A DNA stretch of 64,000 nucleotides from Lepidostoma basale (GCA_022606425.2 JAHDVF020000211.1:3410001-3474000); one strand, 5' to 3'. Numbered from the stretch's first letter, positions 10,384-20,615 are shown. Notes: generated by a model from the sequence alone, not told the origin. A program made the numbers and translations.

Positions 10384-10684
10384 TATAAACGAGATTAAAC
10401 TGTAATATTATTGTAAGTAAACATTTTTTAAAACACTCGTGTGATTTGTTTCAACACCACTTTTTTTGTTTTATCGAACCAACCGGTTTCGCTCCCGCTG
10501 AAGTTTCGTCATGGTTACAAAAACATCATTTTTTCAATCTATTTTTTTATCCCCGATTAAGCTCTGGCGGGAGCAAAACCGATTGGTTCGATAAAACAAA
10601 ATAAAATAGTGTAAAAACAAAGTACACGAGTGTTTTAAAAAATGTTAACTTACAATAATATCATAATTTAATCTCGTTTATATA
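10384..10684. repeat. P6 inverted-repeat element
   Basis: Arms of about 130 bp (near 10384-10520 and 10556-10684) are imperfect complements; both contain ACACTCGTGT-like and TTGGTTCGATAAAAC blocks. Each arm has GGGAGCRAAACCG next to the centre, the P-family GAAAC box. The CTGANGA box is weak (ATGACGA on the left arm). Confidence 0.7.
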
Positions 10685-10832
10685 GATTTATTATTTTATT
10701 GATGCATTACAAAATACTGTTAATGCTCGAGTATGGAGGGATATTTTCTGTGTATGATTGATGCCTGTAACTGATGCCCAATAACTATTGTAAACTATGG
10801 TATTCCAATAATTATTGTCTTCTTCTCCGGTC

Positions 10833-11235
10833 TCAATCTAATGATTGGTCTGCAGCAAGGCGACGCATCTCCTCTTCCACTCCGCTCGGTCCTCGGCAAC
10901 TCTCTTCAACTCCGCAAAAGAGGTGCAGCCCATATCTCGGCAAATCTGGTCTAGGTACTCTTGGCGAGGTCGTCCTCTGCCAATCGATCCCTCGATCATT
11001 CACCAGGAAACATTCGTGTCGCAACACATGACCAATCCATCTTGCGCGCTTCTCCGCTATGGTGTTCAACACGTGCCTACTCTCATCAACTCTGCTGAGA
11101 ACTTCTTCATTTGTAATGTGGTGCCTCCATGAAACATGGGCAACTCGTCGGTAGGTCCACATCTCGAATGCCTCTAGCCTTTTGCGCTCTCTTTCGCCTA
11201 GGCACCAAGTCAATAGGCGAAAATATGACAAACAT
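10833..11235 (-). pseudogene. Non-LTR reverse-transcriptase C-terminus (type delta)
   Basis: The minus strand has RLLTWCLGERERKRLEAFEM, then NEEVLSRV, RARWIGHVLRHE and a C-terminal RRLAADQSLD, in the order of the C-terminal domain of a LINE polymerase. A frame shift lies between RHE and the end: the GRPR-equivalent residues fall out of frame. The sister copy is at 63390-63850. The catalytic part is absent. Confidence 0.75.
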
Positions 11236-12539
11236 TAGTTGCAATAAGGCAGCTATTCAGGTTTTATATTTTTGTTTTATTTACTCTACTTGAATAATCA
11301 CGACACTCTGAACCCGGAAATATAGTTTGTAGAGAATTTTAAACAAGAGACATGTATTTCAGGTATACATAAGATTTGAAATGAACGCGTCTATCTGGTT
11401 TAAACACCGCAGTCCAGGCCAAAAAAATATTTTATCAAATTATTTTTAAGACCGAATTTACGCCACGAGACGCCTGTTGCTTTCATATTTATTTATGCTA
11501 ATTAACAATGCTTAATGTTGTCTATATAAAACCGCAGATTTCGGCTTTTGCTGTTAGCTAATTGAACGATTGTGATATTTTTAAGTGACACCAATTAGAG
11601 ATTATCTTTCCTAAAAAAAAAACAGGATTACTTTAAGAGATATGATGAAATTTGTTTCTTTGAACTTGGAATATAATGAAGTCATCTAGTTCACACAGTC
11701 ATCTAACAACGAAGACGACAAAATAATAAAATTTTAAGCTCCTTACGGTTCGCAACGTTGATTGTCGGTGGTCCAAATCAACGGGTGGGTAGTTATCAAT
11801 GGGTTGGCTAGTAAAAATCGAGGTTTGAGAACAAAGTAGACACAGTTTATACTCTGCACTCTTGGGTAACGTTAGCTAGTGAAGTCGGTACTGTAACATT
11901 GTGACTTGGAAGATTTTTATGCACTCAAAAATTGTGTAGGATTCAACGTTGAATGCAGTCTGCCCAATTGCTTTTTGCAACATGTCCAGGAATATAATTT
12001 ACCGTTTGGGCTGTCGAGAAGAGTATTCGGTATTCGCATACCGCCCAGTGGCAGAAGTGAGCAAGTTGCGTGAGTTGATTGAAAGGAATGTCGCAATGGC
12101 AGGCGTAGATAATGCCGGCGATTAATCGGGAACAAGAGGCCAGTTTCACCATCCGTTGGCCCGGCGGACTACCGCTGTATCGAAGAGACGGCAACATCTC
12201 GGTGCGAACTCTCGTTTCGGTCATTCGCACTGCAAACTTTGCACATACGCGCCATATGAATGTCTACTTCCACACGAGATATTTTCTACCGAGATTGCTT
12301 CTCCCCCTCCCTCCTACACGCACACTGGGGTTTATATTAATACACAGGAAATTAGTTAATTCACATATTTTCGTATTAAAAAAAACTATTTTTTTGCTAT
12401 TTACGCATTAAACTACCCACGAAATTTTCAAGTAATTTTTTTTAAACCAGTTTGAAATATGAACAAATATTTAAATTTCTTGGTAGAAGTTCATCGTAAA
12501 TAATGAAGAAAAATTTTTTTTGTAATATATATTATATCT
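11236..12539. other. No recognisable gene
   Basis: Mostly AT-rich. A more balanced stretch at 11930-12250 has overlapping frames of 72-99 codons on both strands. None shows a motif I recognise. It could be a decayed coding fragment of an unidentified element. Confidence 0.4.
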
Positions 12540-12605
12540 AGTTTTATTCCATTAGTTTGTCTGTTATCGTCCGGTTTCAGAAACTCGCTGCCATCTTCTG
12601 GACCA
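12540..12605 (-). repeat. P4 family fragment
   Basis: CCGGTTTCAGAAACTCGCTG and CCATCTTCTGG are the reverse of the P4 core at 18467-18507. The GAAAC box is present on the minus strand. Confidence 0.5.
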
Positions 12606-12844
12606 TTACAATGTTTATGTTTAAATAATAATATTCGTAAATTGAAATTCGCGTTCAAATAGTTATTAATTTTTTATACGCTTTATAACACGAATAGCAA
12701 AACATCTGATTTGTTGTTGAGATCTTTGAATTTGGAATTTAAATATGGATAATATTTTATTTCATAATGTATACTTAAAATCTATAATTAAAAAAAAAAA
12801 AGTGTTTTTTTAGACAAAGAAATACTTTCATTCGTATTCATATA

Positions 12845-12935
12845 TCGAACTATTTTCACTTTTGTCATTGTTTTGGTGGCGTCCGGTTTCGCCAGGCTCG
12901 CTGACATCTGTCAATGTCGAAATAAAGCCGTTTTA
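12845..12935. repeat. P1 family, short inverted copy
   Basis: CACTTTTGTCATTG and CCGGTTTCGCCAGGCTCGCT match the P1 left arm. A shortened opposite arm (GTCGAAATAAAGCC) follows directly. Confidence 0.55.
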
Positions 12936-13109
12936 TTTCAATACCATTTAAAATATATTTAATATGAGAGTCATTTAATATGAGAGAATGAATAATGAGA
13001 GTCCTCTCACGATACTCCCAAAATAAAATCGTGTAATAAAAAAAAAATAAAAAAAAATATGTCGTTGAGACCAATAATAACATATGTCGTTAAGGCAAGG
13101 GCCGACACA

Positions 13110-13425
13110 GTCAGGACCAAACAAGTTCTGAGGACTTCCGAGATGAAAACACTGAGGACGAACACCGGAACACCAGAATTATAGAGATGTGATATTGGGG
13201 ATATTATAAGATGGAGTAGATAGTGAAGGAGGGACTGGTACGGTCATGTCCAAAGAATGGACACTATCAGACTCCACTTTATTGCACTACATAATCAGCC
13301 TCACGGGATTTGTCTTTGTGGAAGGACAGCTGGAAATCCACCTCACAAGAGGACCAACCCTCTGGAGAACAGACCACATAGGTCTACAACGAGGAAGAAA
13401 AAGAAGAATAATAATTGGCTATACG
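13110..13425 (+). pseudogene. Non-LTR reverse-transcriptase C-terminus (type zeta)
   Basis: Frames across the region give DWYGHVQRMDT, ALHNQPHGICLCGR and a terminal RKKKKNNN, matching the copy on the opposite strand at 54675-55030. Several stops and frameshifts are present. The HVQRM segment corresponds to the GHVxRM element of LINE polymerase C-termini. Confidence 0.5.
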
Positions 13426-13499
13426 TAGGCATTTTAAACATCCGCGGAATACTGGAGTACGCATATGTGTTTTCGATGAGAAATTTTTAGAGTGAAACG

Positions 13500-13760
13500 A
13501 CCCCGTTCCCGCCGGCGGGATCCGGAGAGTTCTTCCGCTGCCGCCCGCTCGGGTCGCCGGCGGCGTCTTGTAAAAGGGTGAACAATTCCCTCACCATTTG
13601 GTCTCGGATACTTACCCTATAAATAGAACCGTTCTACTTCAGGCCCGATTAGTTGACCGCCAGTTTTGGCGCGCGGATTTAACCCGACCTACGACATGCA
13701 CATAAATCATAGATTGTCAACCTTCGGAACGCGAACTCTGAACTTGATACTTAGATAATT
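13500..13760. other. CpG-rich islet
   Basis: The first 70 bp are very CG-rich (for example CGCCGGCGGCG). No frame or repeat match was found. It might be a regulatory island or an old exon. Confidence 0.4.
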
Positions 13761-13859
13761 GTTACCGGCAAACAATTTTTGCTTTTCTTTTTACTACTGC
13801 TTATTTTATCCATAGATAATACGTTTATATTTGAAGTTTTTTTTGTGGTTTACGCGGGG

Positions 13860-14312
13860 GACAGATTTAAGAGATGCACCACAATGATCTATTGATAAAC
13901 ACAGAGTACCGAAGTCTCGAATTAAGAAGAAAAGGTACATTGATGATAAGCCTCCGTAACCTCATTGATAGCCCTTACCTAGTGTTGTGGCCTCAATACA
14001 CCGGACAGGTACGCTCGCGCTAGAATACACGATCTGGTGTGCATACCGCATAGCAGGACAAATGTCTTGGCGCAGCATACAACGACCCGGGGTATGGTGC
14101 TCTTGAATGAGGTGTCAGTCGATGTGGACATCCTCCAAATGACCTATACGTCCTTTAAGGAACATATAGGTACATACCACAATTACTAATATTGTTTTAT
14201 TTTATTTTAATTGTTTTATTTTAACGTGTATTTTGTATTTATGTAAAATGTATGTAAAATGTATACAGTAATAGGGTCCTAAAGACCTGTCGTATACAAA
14301 AAAAAATATGTA
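13860..14312 (+). mobile_element. LINE 3' end sharing its tail with SINE-B
   Basis: A plus-strand frame ends with RIHDLVCIPHSRTN, then RGMVLLNEVSVDVD and YTSFKEHIG before a stop near 14190, resembling C-terminal residues of a CR1/jockey-class LINE polymerase (the FKxxL-type end). The 3' part from about 14260 is GTATACAGTAATAGGG and GACCTGTCGTATAC plus an A-run. The two halves can pair. The same hairpin ends SINE-B at 2769-3006 and 29402-29522. The LINE is 5'-truncated and upstream codons contain stops. Confidence 0.55.
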
Positions 14313-14442
14313 CCTATGCCTGCCATAGTAGCCCAGAAAACATTAGCCTAACAAACTTTGATGTAGGTACCAAAATAAAGCAGCGAGCTGCCGATACCGC
14401 TCGATGCCATAAAATCAAGTGGAATTAAACTATATATAATTT
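14313..14442. other. No recognisable feature
   Basis: Short spacer of mixed composition; nothing supported. Confidence 0.4.
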
Positions 14443-14521
14443 TTTTCTCGCCGTCATCGCCGGGAACCTGGACCTTCGGTGTGTCAGTCATAGCTGTTGT
14501 CACTCTGCCACGAAGGTCGTA
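14443..14521 (-). mobile_element. tRNA-derived SINE head fragment
   Basis: Reversed box A (CACTCTGCCACGAAGG) and a damaged box B (CGCCGGGAACCTGG) are present. The body and tail are missing. Confidence 0.65.
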
Positions 14522-14599
14522 TGGCCATCATATATTTCTTCCTGGGTGGACTTTGGCCGCATTCAAAAAGTTTCTCCAGGCGACCTTATTCTGAGTCCT

Positions 14600-15030
14600 G
14601 GCTACATTTATGCAGCAAGTCATACGCACAAGTCGATTCTCTCTTCTAACATGGCCGACCTTAAAAATTTGATTGACTTGATTATGCTATGTTTTCCTTG
14701 GTCTTATTCGACACCGTACTCCATTCACATCGTGTACGTACACTTTCTTAACCATTCTTTATTCATCCATACGTTCCGTGTGACAAAACCAACGTAGTTA
14801 TCTTTTCATAATTTTGTTTATAATGCTTTCTTCTGCCCTACATTCCTTCCTAATATCAGCATTTGAAACTCTGTCGTACATCGTTTTACCACACATACGT
14901 CTAACGGATCTCATTTCTACCGCATTCATTCTTCTATCATCCTTCCTCTGCCAGTTCCATGCTTCCCTTCCATACTTAAGAGTTGTAACTAGAACTTCAT
15001 TGAGAACGGCCATTTTTGCTTCCATTGATT
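14600..15030 (-). pseudogene. RTE-alpha LINE polymerase C-terminal part
   Basis: This copy extends furthest upstream for the family. On the minus strand it encodes KMAVLNEVLVTTLKYGREAW, then RRMNAVEMRSVRRMCG, DRVSNADIRKECRAEE and IINKIMKR, before frameshifts into the VYVNDVNG region. In the LINE polymerase these residues follow the thumb. The GREAW segment equals the GCETW motif of other families. No TSD was found. Confidence 0.8.
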
Positions 15031-15109
15031 TGCATTAATGCTATGGCCTATTTAAAAAAATAATTTGAAGTTTTTATTCGAAATGGTTTCGATCTCCTTG
15101 CATAAAGTA

Positions 15110-15295
15110 TACCCGCCGACTTATAGCGTCCGCGTGTAGAGCCGCGCGGGTGTGCGGTACGTATACGACGCGCTTCCAGCCGGCGGTATCGATTTTTGTC
15201 ATCCCTCCCGCCCTCTCCCCCGCCCTCGCCACCGCCGCCCAGCGCCAGCCGCGCCGCCCCCGCCCTAACCACCACGCCGGCCCGACGCGTCTTTC
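15110..15295. other. CpG-rich islet
   Basis: CG-rich block with CCGCCGCC-like strings. A minus-strand frame through it is Gly/Arg-rich and looks like composition, not protein. Purpose unknown. Confidence 0.4.
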
Positions 15296-15397
15296 GTTTC
15301 TTCAAGCAACCCCGTAATTGAATGATAGTCATTTACGCATCGCGGAATTTTTTAATAACCATCGAACTTACGGGTTTATTTACAAAATAAATCTTTT

Positions 15398-15885
15398 AAA
15401 AACATGTCTTCTTCTTCTTCCTCAGCCTATTACCGTCCACTCCTGGACAAAAGCCTCCTCCATTCGCTTCCATGTCACTCTGTCTTTTGCAGACTGCATC
15501 TAGGTTATTCCGACGTGTCTGTTCATATCATCCTTCCACCGTAGTTGCGGTCGCCCTGCACTTCTCATTGCCGTCCACGGTCTCCAAGTCAGCAGTCTTC
15601 TTGTCCAATTTTCATCTTAGCTTCTGGCTATGTGACCTGCCCATTGCCATTTTAGAGTCGCCAGTGGCCTTTGTCTTTTCTCTCACCGTATCGTTTCTGA
15701 CTCTGGCTCTTAGGCTTATTCCTAACATGGCTCTTTGGGTCACACGTAGTTTCTCGGCACTTTGTTTGGACAATGTAACAGTTTCAAGACCATAAGTACC
15801 AACTGGCAGAACACAGGCTTCATAGTCTTTTCGTCTCAGGTTGATCAGTATTTTCTGGTTTTTAAGGATGTAACCCATGTTTCCG
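15398..15885 (-). pseudogene. RTE-beta LINE polymerase C-terminus (HmRTE-e01-like)
   Basis: On the minus strand CVLPVGTYGLETVTL is followed by KLRVTQRAMLGISLRARVRN and KMAMGRSHSQ, the sequence order of the Heliconius-type RTE polymerase C-terminus (LTYGAETW, LRVTQRAMERAMLG, KWQWAGHIAR). Further 3' remnants reach about 15398, where GAGGAGGCTTTTGTCCAG resembles the usual end. Frameshifts and stops make it a pseudogene. Confidence 0.8.
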
Positions 15886-16094
15886 AAAGTTAAAAACTTT
15901 ATTCTTCTTCTTCTTCATATCAATGGCAAACTAGTCACATATTTTGCTCTCAGAATTGTCCTTAAATTGATATTTTATCTCCTCCTTCACGTGGGTATAA
16001 GTTATTTTATCTCTACTCCCTCAATCCTCGTAACTTTGGGATGCCGAATCAGAAATATTAAACTTGTCAAAACAAAATGTTTAAAATAATCAAA
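15886..16094. other. No recognisable feature
   Basis: AT-rich sequence with a short CTT run at 15901; nothing supported. Confidence 0.4.
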
Positions 16095-16335
16095 ATGTAA
16101 TTCAGGTAATCAAATGATATCATTGAAATCTCACGATGAAAGTTCATTTTAAATTATAATAAAATAAAACGACGTTTTCTTAAGAACCACTTCCACTTTT
16201 GTCGTTATTTCGATAGTGACTGGTTTCGCTTGTCTCGCTGGTATCAACAGACTGGTCGAGCTGAACAAACGCTGTCTGTCAGTTCCAGCGAACCTGGCGA
16301 AACCGGTCGCTATCGAAATAACGGAAAAATTGAAA
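16095..16335. repeat. P1 inverted-repeat element, diverged
   Basis: The left arm starts in the family's flank (AATCAAATGATATCATTG and AAGTTCATTTTAAATTA) and continues through ATAAAATAAAACG to GACTGGTTTCGC. The right arm has CCAGCGAACCTGGCGAAACC and GCTATCGAAATAACG. The centre differs from the copy at 18905, and the arms are about 80% complementary by eye. Confidence 0.7.
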
Positions 16336-16689
16336 ATAATATATAAAAAGTGTAATTTTATTTAAAATGTATTTGAAAAAAAAAAATTTAAGTCTATGAT
16401 TTTGTTTTTTGTTTTATAACGAATCTTTTTTTCATTTGAGAGCCAACCGGTTTCGCCCATGACAGTTATTTTATTTTTCTGATCATATCTGGACTAGAAT
16501 TAAACTACTTGGCTCGTGTATATTCAAATTAATTGAATAATATGATATAAAGATATGGCTTCCCACGAAAATAGGTTTAATGGTTATCATACTGCAGTTT
16601 TATGGTATGTACTATTGAAGAATGTACGTAAATATTGATGCATTGATTTATATAATATACCAAATGTGCTGGCTGCAAGAACTAACTTT
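16336..16689. other. No recognisable gene
   Basis: AT-rich. A P-like AACCGGTTTCGCCCATGACA block lies near 16446. Confidence 0.4.
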
Positions 16690-16799
16690 AAAAAAAAACA
16701 TCACTTCGTCTCCCCGGAGGGGTAGGCAGATATAATAGACCGCCACACTTTTCTGTCCTGACATACTTCTTTCGCTTTATCAACATTCATACATCGTCG

Positions 16800-17049
16800 C
16801 AGTGGCGGTTCTGCCATAGAAGCCCAAAAGCCCGGCTTGCGTAAGAAATTTTTAATCAAAACCTCTTCTGGCTTGCAGAGGTTCAGCTCTTGTGGCTATT
16901 CCTCTTACATTTTATGGGAACATTGTTGAAATGTGATTTGGTGGATTGTAGGTTTATGCGGAGGCACGATTTTTTTAGATTTTGGGGTTTTGATTCAAGA
17001 TTTCTTACGAAAGCCGGGCTTCTGGGCTTCTATGGTTGTACCGTCACTG
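16800..17049. mobile_element. hAT-like MITE inside RTE-alpha
   Basis: Terminal inverted repeats of about 60 bp begin CAGTGGCGGTTCTGCCATAG on the left and read CAGTGACGGTACAACCATAG from the right. Both include AGCCCGGCTT and GTAAGAAAT. The CAGTG ends and the apparent 8-bp duplication (ACATCGTC and ACATTGTG, diverged) fit the hAT superfamily. The centre contains a segment found again at 25553-25720. Confidence 0.8.
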
Positions 17050-17241
17050 ACATTGTGTCATGCATGCACGTCGATTTCTCCGACTCCTCACGTGACCGAC
17101 ATTTAATATCGGATTGATTTGATCGTGCCACGATTTCCTCGGCCTTCCTCTATTTCTAGCTCCGTTCACATCGTTTACATATACCTTCTTCACGCATTTG
17201 TTCATGTGTCCAAACCATCCTAACGACCCTTTCATAATTTT

Positions 17242-17491
17242 TACCTATCTTCGTGGCCGAGTGGTAAGTGCATTGACTGCCACCCCAAAGGTTTCGGTTT
17301 CGATTCCCGGCGAGGGCAGTGTGATTGTCACACTGTCTTAGGTCTGGTGTAAAATTTACGTTACAATAAAATGGCGATAGATTAGCTACCTATCACATGT
17401 CACGAGAATCACCATGATAGCTATAATACCCTTTACATCGATTTGGCTCATGCTGTCATGATGTATAGAGCGATTCAACAAAATAATAATA
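17242..17491 (+). mobile_element. tRNA-derived SINE, tail type A, with 8-bp TSD
   Basis: Box A TGGCCGAGTGG and box B-like GGTTTCGATTCCC are present. The body is shared with SINE-B, but the 3' end is CATGCTGTCATGATGTATAG followed by an AAT-rich tail. The sequence ATAATTTT flanks it at 17234-17241 and 17492-17499, duplicated from the host RTE-alpha. Confidence 0.85.
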
Positions 17492-17699
17492 ATAATTTTG
17501 TTTATAACACTCGTTCGCACCGCATTCACTTCTTATATTTGCTTTTGACACTCTATCATGGACAGATTTATCACACATTCGTCTTAGAGATCTCAATTCT
17601 ATTGCATTTATTCTACTTTCATCCTTCTATTGCCATTTCCATTTCCCACTTTAAACAAGAGTTTCAATTATTATCATTATTTTTTGTTTATGTATAATA

Positions 17700-18173
17700 T
17701 TAAAATATTATGAATGTAATATGTCGAGAAAAATATACTAAAGACTGGCAAAACAGTGTTTAATTCATAAAACAATTCGTCGTGGATTATCACACATAAA
17801 AATAAAGTTTTGTTTAAATATATTTTTTTATATATTTTATTTTCTTTCTATAATCACATCGTAAGTGTATATTTTCGTAGCTGTTATTAGTTCGATCGTT
17901 CTGTCCTTGCCAATTTATTTTTTCGACATATGGCCTTCGTACGCTCTGTATTTGTCTCATACACGAGTTTTATCATATTTGTTCAGTATATTTATGCACC
18001 ATGAAGTAAATCTGTTCCTTTTATTAAAATATTTCACATCGTCTCGCTCTCTACTCGGGAATGCATTCGAGTCGAGGCGTCACCGAAGGCGACAAATTAC
18101 GCGAAACATTGCGAGCAATCTGCATGATATGTGGCTTTGTTTTCTTCACATTATAATCGAATGATTAAATGTG
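17700..18173. other. No recognisable gene
   Basis: AT-rich. A 99-codon frame at 17865-18164 has no motif and ordinary composition. Confidence 0.4.
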
Positions 18174-18275
18174 AAAAGCAACGGAAAACTACCACATTAA
18201 ATAAATGCCCAAGTGGCATCCCAAGAACCAGCAAGAGTATTAATTAAACTTTGCTGCAAACCATTCCATAAGATT
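18174..18275 (+). repeat. Repeat family R copy
   Basis: GGAAAACTACCACATTAAAT and GAACCAGCAAGAGT and TTTGCTGCAAACCATTCC recur at 29535-29640 and, in part, 21318-21380. The family identity is unknown. Confidence 0.55.
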
Positions 18276-18429
18276 TTAACTCCAAAAAGCATAACATAAA
18301 AATATACTCGTATACTAATGGATACATTATTCTCATTATTTGAAAACGTCATATGATTTGAAATTAATGTATCTGTTACTTTTATTTTGTCATTTGAAAT
18401 TCAAGGTAGGAGTTCAAAAAATATATATA

Positions 18430-18545
18430 TTTTTAATTTTGTATTTAGTTAAAATCCATATTCTGACTTCCAGAAGATGGTAGGGAAGCTGCCGAAACCG
18501 GTCGAAGACACAATCATTAGTAGATTTTAACTATATGTACATTAT
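18430..18545 (+). repeat. P4 element end
   Basis: It contains the P4 hammerhead-like core (18467-18507) followed by about 40 nt of AT-rich tail that ends near AATAAAT. Related pieces are at 12540-12605 and 51685-51775. Confidence 0.55.
18467..18507 (+). ncRNA. Hammerhead-like ribozyme motif (P4)
   Basis: The order is CTTC, CAGAAGA, T, stem II GGTAG/CTGCC, GAAA, CCGG, TC, GAAG. CTTC and GAAG can pair as stem I on either side of the GTC. Relative to the canonical CUGANGA core the second base is A, and one extra T precedes stem II. Cleavage activity is not established. Confidence 0.4.
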
Positions 18546-18735
18546 TAACTGTTTAAATAAATACATCTTTTTTATAAATATCACAATTGATTATATTTTG
18601 CCGCGACGGCTGTTTCGCCAACCGATGATATCATCGTCAGATCTTATAATCAACTGACATTCGGAGTTGCCAAGTCGATCGCAACACCTGATGATGATGT
18701 TTCCGCCAAAAGAATGGATTATCAATCTAAATATA
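18545..18735. repeat. P2 inverted-repeat element
   Basis: The left half (minus) has GACGGCTGTTTCGCCAACCG and CATCGTCAGAT. The right half has AACACCTGATGATGATG and a damaged GCCAAAAGA box, with AATGGATTATC at the end. The minus-strand core reads CTGACGA, hairpin, GAAAC, AGCCGTC. Confidence 0.65.
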
Positions 18736-18962
18736 CATTTAAAAATATTTTTCACCAAAAAAATATACTTTTGTTATTTATCTGTTTCTAAAACTATTTA
18801 GAAAATAAAATAAGCATGTAATAATTAATATAAAAGGAAATGTCTGTTTTCTGGACATTTTATTTTATAGGAACGACTTGTTTCGTCTGCATTGACAGAA
18901 TTTTAATAATAATTAAATAAAACGATGTTTTTTAACTACTTCCACTTTTGTCTTTATTTAGA

Positions 18963-19003
18963 CAGCGACCGGTTTCGCCAGGCTCGCTGGCATCGACAGA
19001 CTG
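18963..19003 (-). ncRNA. Hammerhead-like ribozyme motif (P1, left arm)
   Basis: This is the mirror copy of the motif at 19014-19054, on the opposite strand. It has the same boxes and the same possible stem I. Confidence 0.4.
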
Positions 19004-19013
19004 GGCCAGTCAC

Positions 19014-19054
19014 CAGTCTGTCGATGCCAGCGAGCCTGGCGAAACCGGTCGCTG
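19014..19054 (+). ncRNA. Hammerhead-like ribozyme motif (P1, right arm)
   Basis: The order is CAGT, CTGTCGA, T, stem II GCCAG/CTGGC with loop, GAAA, CCGG, TC, GCTG. CAGT and GCTG can pair as stem I (one G-T pair). The first box differs from CTGANGA at one position. The stem III string ACCGGT is self-complementary, so a dimeric fold is also possible. Confidence 0.4.
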
Positions 19055-19419
19055 TCTAAATAAAGACAAAAGTGGAAGTAGTTAAAAAACATCGTTTTAT
19101 TTAATTATTATTTAAAATGAACTTCCATCAAGAGATTTCAGTAAAAATCATTTGATTATCTTAAAAAAGAATTTTAATAGTCTGATATCGCATTATTATA
19201 TCACATGATTTGTCTTAAAATAAAATAAAACTTTCTAACTAGCTCAAATGACGTTTTCATTCGTATTTATATTTTACTATGGAGTTTTACATCGTTGTTC
19301 GAGAAACAATAAATATGAAGCATAACAATTTTCTAGAGATGAGATCTCTCACGAATGTGTTTTAATCGGAAACCTAGATTTAAGAAAGTATATTTGAAAA
19401 TACATGTGATTGTGGGTGG

Positions 19420-19530
19420 GCATATGAAATATGTCAATGAAAAATAATGTCGAGACCAAGGAAAACTCGGCATGTTCAAATCAATCACATTTTGAATGTC
19501 GGCCATGTTATTTGTAAACTCGGATGATTT
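19420..19530 (+). mobile_element. RTE-alpha LINE internal fragment
   Basis: GACCAAGGAAAACTCGGCAT and TTGAATGTCGGCCATG correspond to the GRPRKTW to ILNVGH codons. Both ends are truncated. Confidence 0.6.
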
Positions 19531-19784
19531 TAGACAAGTATAGTTCCAGTTCGTAAAAATACAGTTCCAGCTAGTAAATCGTGCAGTGGTTCTTTCGGAT
19601 TAGGGAATAGTTCGGATTACTGAGTGTTTTGAGAACAATGAGAGAAAAAAAGGAAAATTCGGTTTATGAAAAAACTTTTTATTTCACATTTTATTTAGGC
19701 ACTGAATGTATATAAAAAAAAATAAATTTTTTATTTTAGCTTATTAAAATAAGATATTATCTTTTGAACCAATGCATGAATTGG
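19531..19784. other. No recognisable feature
   Basis: AT-rich spacer between two RTE-alpha fragments. Confidence 0.4.
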
Positions 19785-20070
19785 CCCTTGGACACATGGA
19801 AAAAATGAATGAAGAAAGAATGGTAAAAAATGTATATATATTAACGATGTAAATAGAACTAGAAATAGAGGAAGACCGAGGAAAACGTGGCGCGATCAAA
19901 TATTGAATGTCGGCCTCGTGAGGAGTCAGAGAAATCGACGCGCGTGCATGAGACACGATGTATGAATTTTGAGGAAGCGAGAGAAATATGCCAGGAAAGA
20001 AAAGTGTGACAGTCCAATTTTTTTGCCTACCCCTTCGGAGAGACGGCGTGGTGGTTAGGTTAGTTAGTTA
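19785..20070 (+). mobile_element. RTE-alpha LINE 3' end
   Basis: Starts near TTGGCCCTTGGACACATGG (GHMEKMNEE codons), passes RGRPRKTWRDQILNV-like codons and ends in GGCGTGGTGGTTAGG with GTTAGTTAG. Small indels disrupt the frame. Confidence 0.8.
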
Positions 20071-20198
20071 GTTTAGTTTATTCTGATATAATTGTGACTC
20101 GAATCGATTTACAATGATGTGTGCAGGGGTACTAAAAGTAGAATCTGCAGAAAAATATTACGGCGGTTCATTATCTCTTACCCCCTCTCCGTGGGTAA

Positions 20199-20615
20199 AG
20201 GCCGTGCCACACTGTTTGAAACAAGCTTTCCACAGGGGTGACCTTGGTGGAGAGCTGTGGAGCCCACGGTTGGTGTAGCGTCCACATACTGTTTTAAACA
20301 AGCTCTCCACAGGGGTCACCTTTGTGGAGCGATGTGGAGCCCACGGTTGTTGTGGCGTCCATACTATTTAAAACAAGTTCAATAAATTCACTGATCACTT
20401 CATTTTCTCGCGTAGACACCATTTTCGTTCATACGTCCGCACTCCACCGATGCCGCTATGCAAGTGACCTTGACTGGTGGAATGTGGAGCGCCAACTGTG
20501 GAATGCGTGCTTACAACTGTGGATCCACACGCATACTGTGCGCGTCCGTCAACAAATTTTGGTTTCAAACAAGTGTCCACACAGAGAGCTTGTTTAAAAC
20601 AGTGTGGCACGGCTT
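20199..20615. mobile_element. PIF/Harbinger-like non-autonomous element
   Basis: Inverted ends share GCCGTGCCACACTGTTT and an AACAAGC block. TAA flanks both sides (20196-20198 and 20616-20618), as expected for PIF/Harbinger. The left third contains two direct repeats of about 75 bp, each with CCACAGGGGT and GTGGAGCCCACGGTTG. On the minus strand a short frame starts MVSTRENEVISEF, possibly the N-terminus of a lost protein. Superfamily is inferred from the TSD only. Confidence 0.6.

Larger units (their letters stand above)
16690..17665 (-). mobile_element. RTE-alpha LINE 3' part, interrupted twice
   Basis: Antisense RTE-alpha sequence runs from the 3' end (GTCTCCCCGGAGGGGTAGG, 16702-16720) through GRPRKSWHDQINPIL to upstream codons at about 17665. 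It is split by a MITE (16800-17049) and a SINE (17242-17491). The three LINE pieces join in the right order when the inserts are ignored. The element is 5'-truncated. Confidence 0.85.
18905..19112. repeat. P1 perfect palindrome, 99-bp arms
   Basis: Left arm 18905-19003 and right arm 19014-19112 appear exactly complementary, separated by 10 bp. Each arm runs from AATAATAATTAAATAAAACG through CACTTTTGTCTTTATTTAG to the CCGGTTTCGCC core. The lack of arm differences indicates recent formation or arm-to-arm gene conversion. The flank AACTTCCATCAAGAGATTTC recurs next to other P1 copies. Confidence 0.95.

Noticed and set aside
11943..12411. Several frames of 67-99 codons on both strands
   Set aside because: No motif, mutual overlap on both strands and no splice or codon support.
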